Source of the DNA: Hetaerina americana | Taxonomy: Eukaryota; Arthropoda; Insecta; Odonata; Calopterygidae | Assembly: GCA_022747635.1 (NCBI GenBank) | Contig: JAKTNV010000009.1 | Location: forward strand, 29,949,622-30,013,621 | Direction: 5' to 3' | DNA length: 64,000 bases | Shown: one piece after another, positions 35,601 to 48,764 of the stretch | Numbering within the stretch: position 1 is the stretch's first letter | Layout: every line of letters begins with the position of its first letter | The notes under the pieces: generated by a model | The model's input: the letters and a program-made list of their open reading frames with translations, nothing else | What the model was told of the DNA's origin: nothing | Database searches by the model: none | Position numbers and translations under genes: made by a program

Positions 35601-37391
35601 TACGTTTAATTCTTCGCTAGTCGTACAGTAATTACATCACATTGAATGACGAACGAGCGAGGCAGAGGTCCACTCATAAGTCTAATTCGCCTGCCCCAAA
35701 GGTTTCCAGATCCCATATTCTTAACTTCCCTATTTCGACCACCGCCCCGTCGAAAATATATATTTTTCCAGGACGCGAGAAATAATTGAAATGACTAACT
35801 GCTCAATGACGCGCTCTCTTCCGAAGCTTTGAGAGAAAACGGATCGAAGTGAGCAAGTAATTGGGAAGAACCAACATTTTTGGGCATTATACCGTTCAAT
35901 GGAAAGAGAATCGAGCGTAGGACATGGGAGGTATGGAGAGGAGACCCGAGAGGGGTATTGGGGTGTGATTGGTATCGCGACGACGGGAGGAGGGGGTTTC
36001 TTCCCCCGTGGTGGAGGGTGAGGGAAGAGGAAGTTCACAGGCCGTGGTGCGGACGGGAGAACAATGCACACCCTTCCCAGTTAACGGCTCACAATGGACT
36101 CAATTGACACATGCCAACTGACCCGGACCTCCCGGCCCCTACACTCGATTCCAACCCCCTTCTGCAGACAAACCCCCCAGCCCCTCCCCCCAATTCCCGC
36201 AACTATCCAGACCCCTTGAACGGCTTCCTCTGGGCGCCAACCGTCGTTCTCCGCGTGTGACCAGCCTCATCTTGCGGTGACGAGGGAATAAGGGTACGCG
36301 TGCCGAGTTGGACGTGCGTCTGAAGTGCGCAGCCACCGAGGCAAAATCGTTCAAAGACTTCTTTCACCAGTGATGCGGTGGAAAAGGTTCTATGTTATAT
36401 TTTCGGCATGCATATCTGATGGGCCAGTAATCGCTACTCTTCCCACAGTCACCCCGCGTAGATTTAAATGCAATTCTTGTCCCATTCATCCTTATAAGAC
36501 CGTCTGGGCTTGACTGCTCAAGATTTAAACTCTTTTCATTTAATCTATGTACATATTTGTATTAGAAGTTGATGTGTCATCAAGAAAATTGCAGCAGTAT
36601 ATTTTTAAACGTTCTTAGTAACAAAATTACTCATACTATAAAAATGAAATTCATGAAATACACGTATGATTACGAGAATATTGGCGACATACTTTGATTA
36701 ATATTTATTATGCTACTTTTAAGTTTTTTGGAAAAAAATGAATGCTCATAGAATGTATAAAATCCATTAGCAAAATGAATTTAAGCAAGCAATAAAAAAA
36801 TATGTAAATAAGAATTGGGTACTAAACTAACGCGTACTTTTACTTTTTTCATCATAAAAAACGCACACTATTTAAGCAGTTATTACTGTGAATTTTCATA
36901 TTAATGAAATTGACTAGGGCATTAGCATTGTCGAATAAATTGAATCAGGGCGGTCTTTCGGTTCTCTTTGCAACCTGAAATTGGGAAAAAATGAAAGTTT
37001 AGTTCCATCTCCAGTGGCGGTATGTCAGGAAAAAACGTAACTATTACAATTGATACAATGATATATACTTTTCAGAAGAAAATGTAAGACTTCATTTATT
37101 AATGTTTTTGTTAAAGATAATGTTACAACGGAAAGATCGTGCATGAGTCCTTGATGAACTTAATTCTTTAATTAGGAAAATAGTGACACATGTTAGCATT
37201 GCCTACATTACTGAAACATTTTGTGCTTTGATTGGTAAATAACAGTCAAGCAAAACTTAAAATTTATGCCAAATTCCTGGTGTAGAATCACATACTGAGA
37301 CTAATCAACCCTTGCCGCAACTCTACTAGCGGGTTGCAGAGTACCATGAACATCTTTTCGTATAAACTCTCGACCAAATACTGCATCATCC
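32611..37391. other. No gene seen; possible Penelope tail near 33.4 kb
   Basis: No recognisable protein is visible. At 33340-33425, on the minus strand, the sequence around CGAAACGTCGGCC and the following GTGGAAGACTCGAG resembles the 3' tail of some Penelope-like elements, but nothing else of such an element is attached. The frames at 35730-36354 lie in locally GC-rich DNA and are not convincing. Confidence 0.4.
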
Positions 37392-37403
37392 AAGGAGTGG
37401 CAA

Positions 37404-37707
37404 GGGGATCGGAACTGTGCAGTGACCAACGTACTGGCTTCCCACCCAGAGGGCCCGGGTTTGAATCCCTGAGTTGGCAGATATTTTTCAGTGGTATTCC
37501 GATCCCTACTTGAGGTGTTCTGTAGAGAGCACTGAGTGAGTACGCCGTCCGTCGGATGGAACGTTAAGCCGCGAACTCCTTGACGCCTTTCGTTAAGAGT
37601 AGGCCAATGCCGACGCAGGGTTTCTCTCCATCCTTCACCCTTTCCCATCCATCCCTCATGGTGCATATGACCTCAGCTGTCGGTCACCTCCCCTAAATAC
37701 TACTACT
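37404..37707 (+). mobile_element. tRNA-derived SINE with 12-bp target duplications
   Basis: The 304-bp element is flanked by perfect direct repeats aaggagtggcaa at 37392-37403 and 37708-37719. Its head has a B box, gggtttgaatccc, at about 37457-37469. The body is unrelated to the SINE at 15.7 and 63.4 kb. The 3' end is a short (TAC)n tail. It has no open frame of its own and would be mobilised by LINE proteins. Confidence 0.88.
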
Positions 37708-37719
37708 AAGGAGTGGCAA

Positions 37720-40700
37720 TTCCAAAATTACAATTTAGTTCAGCATGATTAATTCCCTTCATGTATTAAATTTCAACTTAAATCAAAAAGTGCGCGATTA
37801 ATTATTATTATCTAAATTATACTTTCATTACCTTTTGCCAATACTCAATGTATCCTTATCCTAAATTCCAATATTCATTTCATTATCCTAAGCTGGTATT
37901 GAAGATCTAGTAAAACCGTGGATCAACTTCGCTAGCTATGTGCATCTTCCCATAACCCTTTTCCAATCTTCATCCTTACCCTTCCATTCCCTTCCTTACC
38001 CTTTCCTCTGCTTCCCAAGGCCCTATCTTCCCCACGATCCTTCCTCACACTCTTCCCTCAACTATCCCCCTTCGTTCCCGAACCATTTCCCCAACATTCT
38101 AAGCCAACCCCTCCCAAACCCAGTTCCTCCTCTCCCCACCCTGCCCCATTCAGCCCCGCCACTCTTAAAACATTTAATTCTCCTTTTCACTCACCCCCTC
38201 CCCACTTGCCTCCTTTAGGTCGCCTCAATTGCATTCTCCTTTTAATGAAGCCCTTCGGATGCGAACGGTGTCCGTTGTGAGCACTTTTTAACGCCATTCA
38301 CTGCGGAAACGAAAAGAGAAAGAAAAAAAAGTCCCGAGCAAAGTGGCGAGAGAGGGCGACGACAGGCTGAGTGTTTCCCTTCTCCTTGTGTCAGTTCTTC
38401 TCGATTCAGTTCCCGCGCACGTATTTATTTATTTAGATATGCATATAAAAATATAAATACACATATTTCCTTTCTCGCTGCGTTTTCCCTTGATTTTTTT
38501 TTCTCGAGAGTCCGCTTTGCACAAACGAGTCGTTTTTTTCATTAAGTATGTCGTTTTTGAGATTTTGAGGCGAGAGAATAAAGCGATGAAAAACCTGAGC
38601 ATATATTTATATTACAGGGGTTAAGAGAAATAAATCTCTTCTCCCTCCATCCTCTCCTCCCTCTGACTCTCGTTTCTCGGCACGTAAATGCTAAAATATT
38701 CATCTCATAATGACCATAAAAGCTGTTTAAAATGTTGCGACGCTTATGTGTATATTTTGAAGCGTAAAATGGACTTAATTTTGACGAAATTTCGTGTCGA
38801 GATCTCTGAGAAATGAAAGAATCCTACTTGCCTCCTCTCTCGAGAAGGAACGTATTTATGGCCTATTCCCCCTAATATTAGGTCCTTTATGACTTTGCCC
38901 CAAAGCGTACTAAACCGGGAAAAATGTTTTCTGGAAAATATAAGGGCAAGGAGCGTCCGTTGGTATTTAAACAAAATATCCTTGAAATTCCAAAAGAGTG
39001 TCACATGTCCTGATGAGCATTCATCTTTGTATGGGTGTGTGTTCTGAAACTGTTTATCCACCGTGTCCTTCACTAGCGAAAAACACCGTAGTGATGGAGA
39101 AAGAAAGCATCTCGAACGTGCTTCTGTCAAAACCAAACGTATTCTCATTTTACACACGGAAGTATTCAACACTCCCTGGCTTTTCGCTCCTGAAATAAAC
39201 TCTGAAATATATATTTTTTTGGAATTTGGTGTATGTTTAACCGGTGGCTCTATTTTTTCGCAACTGCTCGCTACTCTTTAAGTATTCCCTTTCATATCAT
39301 CATTACCATTTTCCATCCAAACAGAGAGAGTCATTACGCAATTCAGGAAGACAGAAATGGAATGCAACCTAGGAAAATTTTATGACAACAACAAAACTTT
39401 AATATTTTCCCACTCTCCAGGCATACTTTAACTCATTTGTAACGCGTTTACACTTATAAATTCATCAAGTTTATAATTTTGAGCAAATTGCATTAATAAA
39501 ACCGTGTTAGGTTACGTGTTTTTTGCGTTAGGAATAAAAAATGCGCGTCGAGTGATAGAAGTAATGAACTTCCTTAGGTTTGGATGATTCTCTATGTTAC
39601 AGCAGAAGAAGTTTTTTTTACGCATGCCACATAATTTTCAATGGATTTTGCTGTTGAGGACAACTTAAATTTCTATGGGATTCGTGTGAATTGATGCGAT
39701 TCCGGTTCAGAGCTGGAATAACTGTATATATTCCGAAAATAAATCAGTCGCTGTAAAGCCGTTCATAAATTTTCAAGTTTTTCAAGCTCACTTTGGTAGC
39801 GTTTCCAGTTTTCATCCGGAGCGAGTTAATAGTAACGATCCTTTCTCTCCAAACTATGTTCTTTCATTCACTGGAACGCATTTGCCTGAGTTACTGTATT
39901 CCAACGGAAATTTCAGGATGGAGATATTCACAATTCACTTTAATCAAATTGGAATCGTTTGTTTCTCCATTAATTAAAACACTGTTTGGAAATCATAATT
40001 TCATCGCAAGTTTAAAATTGAGAACCCTCACGTAAATGTCAAATATAGCAATAATCAATGGCTGAAAGCCATTTATATCTCTAGTAATGACATTAATCGC
40101 ATTCAATTGGTTTTGAATCAGTAATAGTGATTTATTTTTTCCAGATCTGAGGTTAAAACGTTAAATACTAACTTTATTATGCAGTTATCCAAAAATACTT
40201 CATATACGGGGTCACATATTAATTCACAATTTCATACAAAATATTCTTCCCAATTTATGAAAAGGTAATCAGCTCATCGATGCAAATCCAGAAAACCTTT
40301 TTTTAAATTACTTGGTACATCAATGTCTGACCTAAAGTTGAAGTGAATGATGAACGTTTTTATTTCTTTAGCAGCATAGGAATCGCTCCTAAAATTCAAA
40401 ATCTTAATTTAGAGAATTGGAAAGAATACATGTACTCGTATGTGGATGAATTAGAGTTGATTTTTAAAACTAACTGCCGAGAACAATGAAGTTAATTCTT
40501 GGAACCTTTAGCTAGAAGTATTCAATTTATAATTGAAAATCCAAATTAGAGGAAATAGAGTCTGAAATGTCATAACTGATGAAAAATTTAAACTTTTCAT
40601 TTATCTGAAATGAATTGCTGTAAGATATTTATTTTACTAAACACAATTACCTTATTCATTAAATATTTTTCTCGAAAATGTATCCCGTGCATTACAATTT

Positions 40701-43700
40701 TATGTGTTTTTAAATATTTTTATTGATGTAAACTCAGTATTAAAACCAGCACAGTAAACATTTACGCATTATAGGGTGGTTTTTGGAACAAGAACTGGGC
40801 GACAGACAAGCTTGTTAATACAATAATGTACTGTAGGAGTCAATTGGTTAAATATTCGAGTATTATGTATCAAATGGCTATCTATAAAGAATATCACTGA
40901 CAATAAGAAATAGAAAATGAGAACTTCATAAGCAATATGATTTTATGTTGATGAAATTATTAGCAGTGCAGCTGACTACTTAGGGTAGTTTTTGATGGAC
41001 TCTGGCAAAAAGAATTGTTGTGCATCTAACTTGAAACTTGATTGACTCAAAAGGTTCTTAAACAAGGTACAATAACTCAACATTTAGCTCTGTATTGGTT
41101 TTACCTCTTTTTTCACCCAAAGTGCTAATTCTCTTCCTATCTCCTCCTCGCATGCTCCACACTCTCTCCACTCTATCAACTTTCAGCCCCGAAAGGCCTC
41201 TCAATATCTTCAGTAGCGACTTTTCTTACTTTTTGGTAATATTATATTATTTAATAACCATAAAATATCAGTAATTATATACATTTATAAGAAGGTATTA
41301 TAGGAAAATAATATGGCTCAGAACTTTTACTGTTCCTATGTCACATTCGTGAACCAAACGCATTTATTTTATGAACTGAGTATAATATGCTGTAATTATG
41401 CACAAAAATATTCTTGAATATAATATTTCATAAAATATTAACATATATTCTATTATGGATTCCCATTTTCAATACGATTCATTAGATCCTGAACTACTGA
41501 CAACAGTACCGTTTACTCCGGGTGACGCTTTTGATCACTCCAGCTTCATGCTACCTAAATAAAATGTTATCACCAAATTTTCATGAGAAACTGCTCACGA
41601 CTGAGGGATAGGAATTTAAAGTTTACACTCTCATTTTTTAGAAATTTAATCAGCAAGATGATAGAGCTATGGTGGTGTAACGAAAATTTCAGATTGTTCG
41701 GTAGGTCGGGGATTCAAAAGTAGGATTTATCTCCAGACAACATCTGTCAAATAAAAACTATAGGATTCACCTCGGGAGGAAATGGTAGGCAAATCGTCCA
41801 CCAAGTAATGCGAAACCACTTAGACCAATTGCAAAGATATATGATATTAAAGTAATGATAGTCATTATTGCGCAATATTTATTTGCATTAACATGAGGAA
41901 ACGATACGATATACGAAATCTGGTGTTTCAATAATCAATCGAAAATGTTTTATTGCATAAACAAGTATTTTGATTTAAGTAAATCAATTCCTAAGACTGC
42001 GTAGGATGCCATTTGATTTGTTTTTTATTTTAGTTTTACTGATGTTTACATCAACCAACAGCTGATGAGTAACAAATCAGAAAAAAATTTCATAGAGTAA
42101 AAATCATTCAGCTTGACCAGAAATAAAATCAAAGGAACGAAAACAGTTCGATCCGGCCTCGAGTAAAGGCGGAGAATTTTGCTCTGTGAAAATTTAATTT
42201 CTATTATCTATTTATTTCAATTATTCTAATGTACCTTATATCCTCATATTTGAGTCACTTCATCCCAGCCCAGCCCAGAAACTGCACCAAAAGGTGTAGT
42301 TCTTGGTTGTTTATTCGTGGTTGCACCCGTGAACCAATATGTGTGTATTCAGAACATGTAACGATCCATATTTTTGAAGATAAGTATTTACACAGAATTT
42401 TGTATGTTCTGTGCAATTTTTCTAGGGATCGAGGATATTTTTGGTGTTTTTTTTTAACGCTAGATAGCCAAATTAAAGGACGGTTTTGGAAAAACTCTTA
42501 CAAAACACGAGATAGCATCCAAGAAATCACTTGTTGATTGTGCATAATTGTTTTAATTCAGATACTCACGGAATGTCACGAAATATAATTGCCACATATT
42601 AATTTTGCCTGCACCTTAATAAATGATTTCAATCACATTATTATTTCCAAATAACGTCCTTCTTATAAATATGTTACTTAAAGTTTTATCGGAGAAACTC
42701 GTTAAACACCAAATGTAATGGTGCGTTATATTTTACTGATTTCCAAAAAAAAAAGAAAAATAGGTACAAAATAGTAATTCTTCATCAAGAATATCAACCT
42801 CCAAGATTCCTTTGATCGTACTTATCTTTGAGTTTCAATTCAGTGAATCGTTCGTTCCAATAGGCATAATTAATTTCCACCTTACTATCGGGATAATGCG
42901 ATTGATAAGATGTTTAAACAAGCACGTTGGGTCGCTCCAACGGGTGAAGATTTTTTCGATAAATTAGGTAAACTAAATACTAATTACATAATGTAGATTA
43001 ATGATTTGTCTTTATGCATTATAAGTAATACAAATTAATGAATATCTATATTATAATAATTAAATAAATTTTGTGAACAAGGAATATTTAATTCAATATT
43101 AATATACATATTAAAAAATGCTAGCACAATAAATAATGCGTTTGAACACCTCAGTCGCCCACTGCATTCATCAGCTGCTATTTATGCTCATCCTGGCATT
43201 CAAGAAACTCGCTTCCGTACAATAGTATGGGGAGATGTACAGTTGCAGGTTTAGTATTTTTTTCAGTTCATGCAGAACAAGATAAAAACAACCAGAGTTA
43301 TATAATTTGTATCGATTCCTTCTTGTTGTGTTCATTTCAATGTTAAGAATGATACCTCCTGTTTGGCTACTACCCGCAATACATTAAAGACCAATCCTGT
43401 TGCAGCATCACCAGGATATTTTTATTCTATCGCATCGGGTACTCGGCACGCACAGTTTGTAATTAAGGGTAGGAGGGTGGGTTGTTATGGCGATGAGTGA
43501 AAAAATAAACAAATATGTATATATGAACATCCATATACATTGATAAGTTTTGAGGAAAATGAGGTGCTTTCAAAATTTGACTCAGTACGTGGAAAAAAAG
43601 GAGGAAGTCCCTCATTTCTCTCGCAAGGAGGGACGCTTCGCAAAATAGTGAATCACGGAGCGCGCTTCGGAAAGGGATATATAAATATATGCAACATCCG

Positions 43701-46700
43701 CTGAGTGGGCATAATATATGAAAGCGAGCGTGAATACACATGTATGTTTGAATGGGCGCGGGAATCTGGCGAGGGAGGGAGGGCAAAAGCCGCTGGGCGA
43801 AACCACCTCTCCCTTTGGGCCTACCACTGGGATTCCCACGATGAGAAATCCACCACCCATACCCAAACGTTCCCCACTATGAAACTAAAATAAAAAGTTT
43901 CGTTCCCTAAGTGACTTTGAGGTGAAAATATTTTTTAAAAACACTAAATACAGATATATATGTATCTACTTATTTTCATATGAGTAGAGAGTGAGTCAAC
44001 GAGCGATGGATACAATAAGCATTCACGGGCGAACATGTTGGCATGCACGCCACACCCTCGTACACGCAGATAATATTTATTTATATATGGAAATATGGGT
44101 GTCTTTTAATTATGAATTAATATCGGGAGCAGGGCGTGGTTTACGTGTGCCTGTGTCCCTTTTCAAAACCCTCTTTTCTTCGTTGAACGTCACGAGGGAA
44201 ACGAGGAAACATGCCCTCCCCCGTTGGGGCCGTTGAATATTTAAACCAATCAGAAACGACCGTAGAGGTGAGCGGTATGTGCCAAAAAAAACCGTGCAAT
44301 GTGCTTCTCTTTCTTCATACGAAAATTTCGCGAAAACATTTTCGCGGGGAGGGTACTTGAATGTGAAATTTGGATGCTCTCCTACGAATAACTTATCTCA
44401 CAGCGAAAAGCTTGTGAGGGATTGAGGATGAGGTATTTTTTTTAGATTCAAAGAATGAAGGAAAGTGGGTGGTTGGAAATGAAGGATACGGATGGCAATT
44501 TGTGATAACGGAATGAATGGAGAGAGAGAGGTGAGGAGGGCATGATGATGTTGAAGGAACAAGTAAGGATGAAATTCGGTAATAGGTGCAAAAGAAAAAG
44601 AGTCCGGGGAAGAGAAAACCGATACCAAAACGGAGCCGAAATAAACGTTTCAAAAGGAGCCGAGAGTCGTAAGATGAGAGAAGCGTATGCGAAATAATGC
44701 GACGCGCTCAACTGTGATTTTGTGATAAACATGTTTATAAAGGCACCTCCTTTCCCCTCATACCGTGGCGTCACTTGAGCATGAACCACTCCTCCAGCAG
44801 CTTCTGAAGGATAAATAAAACGTATTTTGGGGGCCTAACTCTCTGAGACAGGGTATAATTTTCTGGTCCTTTCGTTTTACGTAAGCGTCTTGATGTCAAT
44901 TATCATTGCTGCAAAAGTATTTAATTTTACATCAGAATTTCTCCTTGCAAGAACCTTGAAAACAAGTATCAAAAACATATTTGGTTCATATTGAAGGGAT
45001 TAGAGGGTAAACTTGTAACTTCTTCACTAAGATGGTCGGATAAAATATTGTTCTAGGGCACGCTCAAAAAGAATGAATGTATGAAAACAAAAATCTTTAC
45101 TCAAGACTTTATACTTGAATTTATACGATTGCCATTAGACGCAACAGCGCAGATCTAAAATAACAATGCATTACTAACTATCCATAACTCAAATTTTTTA
45201 ATATATCTAAAGAACAAATAATTTTACAGAATATTTTAAAATAATCTGTTTTTTACATCATTCATAGTGAGTGCATAAGACAAAAAAGTGCTACTGAATT
45301 TATTAAAAATTCAGTTGTAATATGCCATTTAACAAGGGAACAACTGTTATGTTGCTGCCATTGGTTTTTAGGCATTTAAATGCAACCAAAACGGATATAT
45401 GACTAAAAAGATGACCAAAAGAGGTGCTACTTTATTTTTTTGTATTGATCAATAATAATGTATTGGGAAAAATAGTAAACTTTATGTAAAATATGATAAT
45501 ATGTTACCAATTGAGCGTAATATATATTCTGACTGTTTATAAAGTGAATATTGGTGTGATAATTTGTAAAAATATTTTTCATGGAAAGCTACAAATACTC
45601 CATTTACTCCTACATCAAACGCTTAGTTCTTCTTGTTTGTTTTCCATTTCTCTAATGTCTACGTTTTCTATAAGATATTCTTATTTAAAATACAATCAAA
45701 CAAAGTGTGCACTTTAAAAGTTGAGTGAATTAGGCAAGACGCAAATCCGTCTTTTCAGGTGTCCTCCAAAACTGTAATAGCTAATTGTTGCTATTTGCAT
45801 ATGCTGTCTGACTGTGTCAATAAGGTGAATATTCCTCTCAGTCCAATTAATATGAGACCATTATTAAAATTTTTAGTGGAAATAGATAAGATAAGAATTG
45901 AAACCTTGTGCAATGAACACTGCGGGGAGAAAAATATGTAAGAATGGAAATAAAAGGAGAACTATATGGAAAAGTGAAGACACAGAAAATATTCCATAAC
46001 TGGAAGTAAAACAACCACACCCACAAATTCGTTCATAACGGAAAACCAAAAGGTCGCAGAACGGTGGGATGGCTAATTAAATTTTGATGATCTAAGTACG
46101 CATCTAGAGACCTAAAATGAAAAAAGGTACGACGACGATAATTAGTTTTACGATATTCTGGTGTCACGCAATTTGAACTGCACGTTAGCATACAAGTATT
46201 TATTTGCTTTTTCGAGTCAAAATCCTCAAACTCCTTTTAATCAACACATAAAAACACTGTAGTTGGCGTATGTAAGTGAATAACACAAGAAAGACCAAAT
46301 ATATTAAACAAGGCTAGGTTCAAATCCTTGTATTGCACCTTATTTTTACCTCTCATCTGTCCGGGTGTGTTCTTCAAAAGACGTATGAAGCTCTCGGACC
46401 CATCCTTATTCGCGTTACTGCCGTTAACTTGATTAACAGTAAGATCAAAAGAAATGCCATACAACAAGAAATATAGCAGCATGGAGGCGAGAAAGCAGGA
46501 TTTTACAGCTGAAGATGCATCAATTAACCACCTGCCACAAACGGCGAAAATGACCAGAGCATTCTCACTCCTCCAACAATTTTTACAGTATAAACTACTC
46601 CGGCTATGCTGAATCAAATTATTAAAAATAATAATAATAACTCTAACGATGGTGTGCGGCTGGAGTACATGGAGAAGATACATACGGGAGAGAGAGAGGA

Positions 46701-48269
46701 GAAATGCTGGGAATGCAGGTGGAAATGCCCTGATGTGAGGGATGAGAGGGGGATGTTCTCTCGTTTTATTCATTTCCTCTCGCCAGAGGGAGAGAGAGAG
46801 TTCCTTTCCTTCTGCTCCTCTCCTCCCCCCCCCCGCAACACCCAAAGGGGCAGGTGGAGGCAGAGGAACCGCTGCGCTTAGAAGAGCCCTTCGAGCATTT
46901 TATGCACACGCGAGAATTTGTGAAAATAAAAAAATTAAAGTGTGCGCACACATATACGTCGGGAAGATGTAAAAAAAAAGAAGACGAGGATCCGAAGGGA
47001 AATGAGAAAAAAAATGAAGAAAGATATGCGCTCACATATACCCACGTGCATTTTTTTTCTTTGAGAGCGGATATAAATATTCCAGTGGAAGTGTTCATTA
47101 AGGGAAGGAAAAGTGGAGGATTTACGTGTAATATGTGTATGTGTTGAGGGTGGCGAGTGGGAGGGGTGGTGGTGAAGTTCGCTACGGTAGGACGTGCTGG
47201 TGGCTATATGGTGCTGGGAAGGGGGCTGGCGGGTGGTCGGGTTTAAAGCGTGGGGAGGCATCGTTTGGGGGAGGGGGGAGGTTTAAATCTCACGCTTGCG
47301 AGGGGTGTGGAGGTAGTGCGAATCTAAATAGGAGGGCGGGGAAGGAGGAGGGAGGAGTTAGAAGTGCTTTGCCATTTGCTCCGTTGGCTTTACGTGCGCT
47401 CCAATTAAACCATAAGAGAGAGAGAGAGGGGGGTATGGAAAGGGAGGAGGCGGTGGAGGCACGCAGGAGGAAGGGGAGGATGTGGAAGAGAAATTTTTCC
47501 TCTCTGTGGGAACTGGGATAGAGGGGGAGAGTGGGCAAGGAATCAGAAGAGGGGAGGGTGGGCGACAGCTCATTCACGCCCATTAAACATTAGGTGGAGG
47601 GAGAATCAGTGGGGCCAACATACCGGAGTCAATATTGGTACTCAGCCTACAAAACGGAGTGTAAACTGCATTGGCGCATGTTAATGCGCGTCCCTAACCC
47701 TCCGCCGAACTCCATCTGAATCTCTACTCCTCCTCTTCCCGTATCCACCTTCCTTCTTCTTCTCCCTCTCTCTCACTTCCTAGGTTTGAACCTCCTCCAC
47801 CCTCCTTTCCTCTTGATGAAGTCTTCCCATACCTTGCCTTTCCTTACCTCCAAGTCATGTTACGGGTTAGGACACAGGATTATTTTCAAGGGAGCTCAAC
47901 CCTGAGATGTAACAACCAGGATATGTGGTAATTTAAAGGTGTGCGTAATATATTATTTTTAAATATTTTCGGTTAATTGACTTTATCAATATACATAATT
48001 TTAAACTAAAAAAAATAAATACTTAAAATAAGAAATGAAGAGAAAGGCAAAATAAATGAATAAGGCACCATTTCTCAATATTTGAGAAAAATTATTTGGA
48101 AGTCGTTTTAAAGGCGTTATGATGTTCCTACAATAATGAAGTGGTTCGAACTTAATCGACATGTCATTATTATTATTATCTAGGTAGTTTACCATCTGTG
48201 GGTTTTGGATGAACACATATTTTGCAACAATACATTTCTTTGTCTATCCTTACAAAACACAATCAGAAA
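37720..48269. other. No gene seen; long AT-rich stretch
   Basis: The plus strand from 37940 to 38220 is strongly pyrimidine-rich. From 38700 to 46200 the sequence is AT-rich with only short frames. The 202-codon minus-strand frame at 46237-46845 has no recognisable domain. The stretch 46670-47580 is purine-rich low-complexity DNA with shadow frames on both strands. Confidence 0.5.
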
Positions 48270-48760
48270 CCGGATACTGCTATAGACTTTTCAAATTCCT
48301 CATACTTTCTTCCTCCCTTCATTCCGTCATCTTACCTATCCTTTTACCTACCTTTCCTTGTTTGCCTTGCCTTCTCTCCTCTATCCCAGTGTTCAATATC
48401 CCAACGCCACTCAAAATGCTCTAAAGACACCTTTCGTGTCTCCTTTGGATCTCAGCCAACAATCCTCTCTCCTTTCCTACCATACCTAGCACCTCTTCAT
48501 TTGTTTTTTCTTTGCATACATTTCACTTTTTTCATTCTTCTCCACACCCACATTTCAAAAGTCTTCCATTAACGTCTCTCATTTTACTTCTATCACCGTG
48601 TTTGCTACTTTGCTGTATATCAGTCTTAACAAGTCTTTTCTTAACAACTTTGCGTCATCAACACGCTCCTTTTGGTAGCCTGATGCAGAAATTTGTCTTA
48701 TTTTCTTACTACTTTGAACATCTTGGTTCAAAGTCTCGTCAAGATAGTTAAACTATTTAA
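48270..48760 (-). pseudogene. LINE RT C-terminal fragment
   Basis: The minus strand reads, with stops and frameshifts, FNYLDETLNQD and then an LMEDF-NVGVEKNEK stretch. These correspond to the FxYLGS and LEAFEMWVW landmarks of the LINE fragment at 54.6-55.2 kb. The plus-strand phrase cacacccacatttcaaaag occurs in both places. Only the RT tail is present and it is heavily decayed. Confidence 0.65.
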
Positions 48761-48764
48761 CATA

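Noticed and set aside
46237..46845. 202-codon minus-strand open frame, the longest not assigned to a mobile element
   Set aside because: No recognisable domain is present. It crosses purine-rich low-complexity DNA at its 5' end and has no supporting splice or codon pattern.
46606..46881. Possible C2H2 zinc-finger phrase (IHTGEREEKCWEC)
   Set aside because: There is no following His pair at the right spacing and no neighbouring fingers, and the frame lies in a GAGAGA low-complexity tract. The HTGE-like phrase is probably chance.
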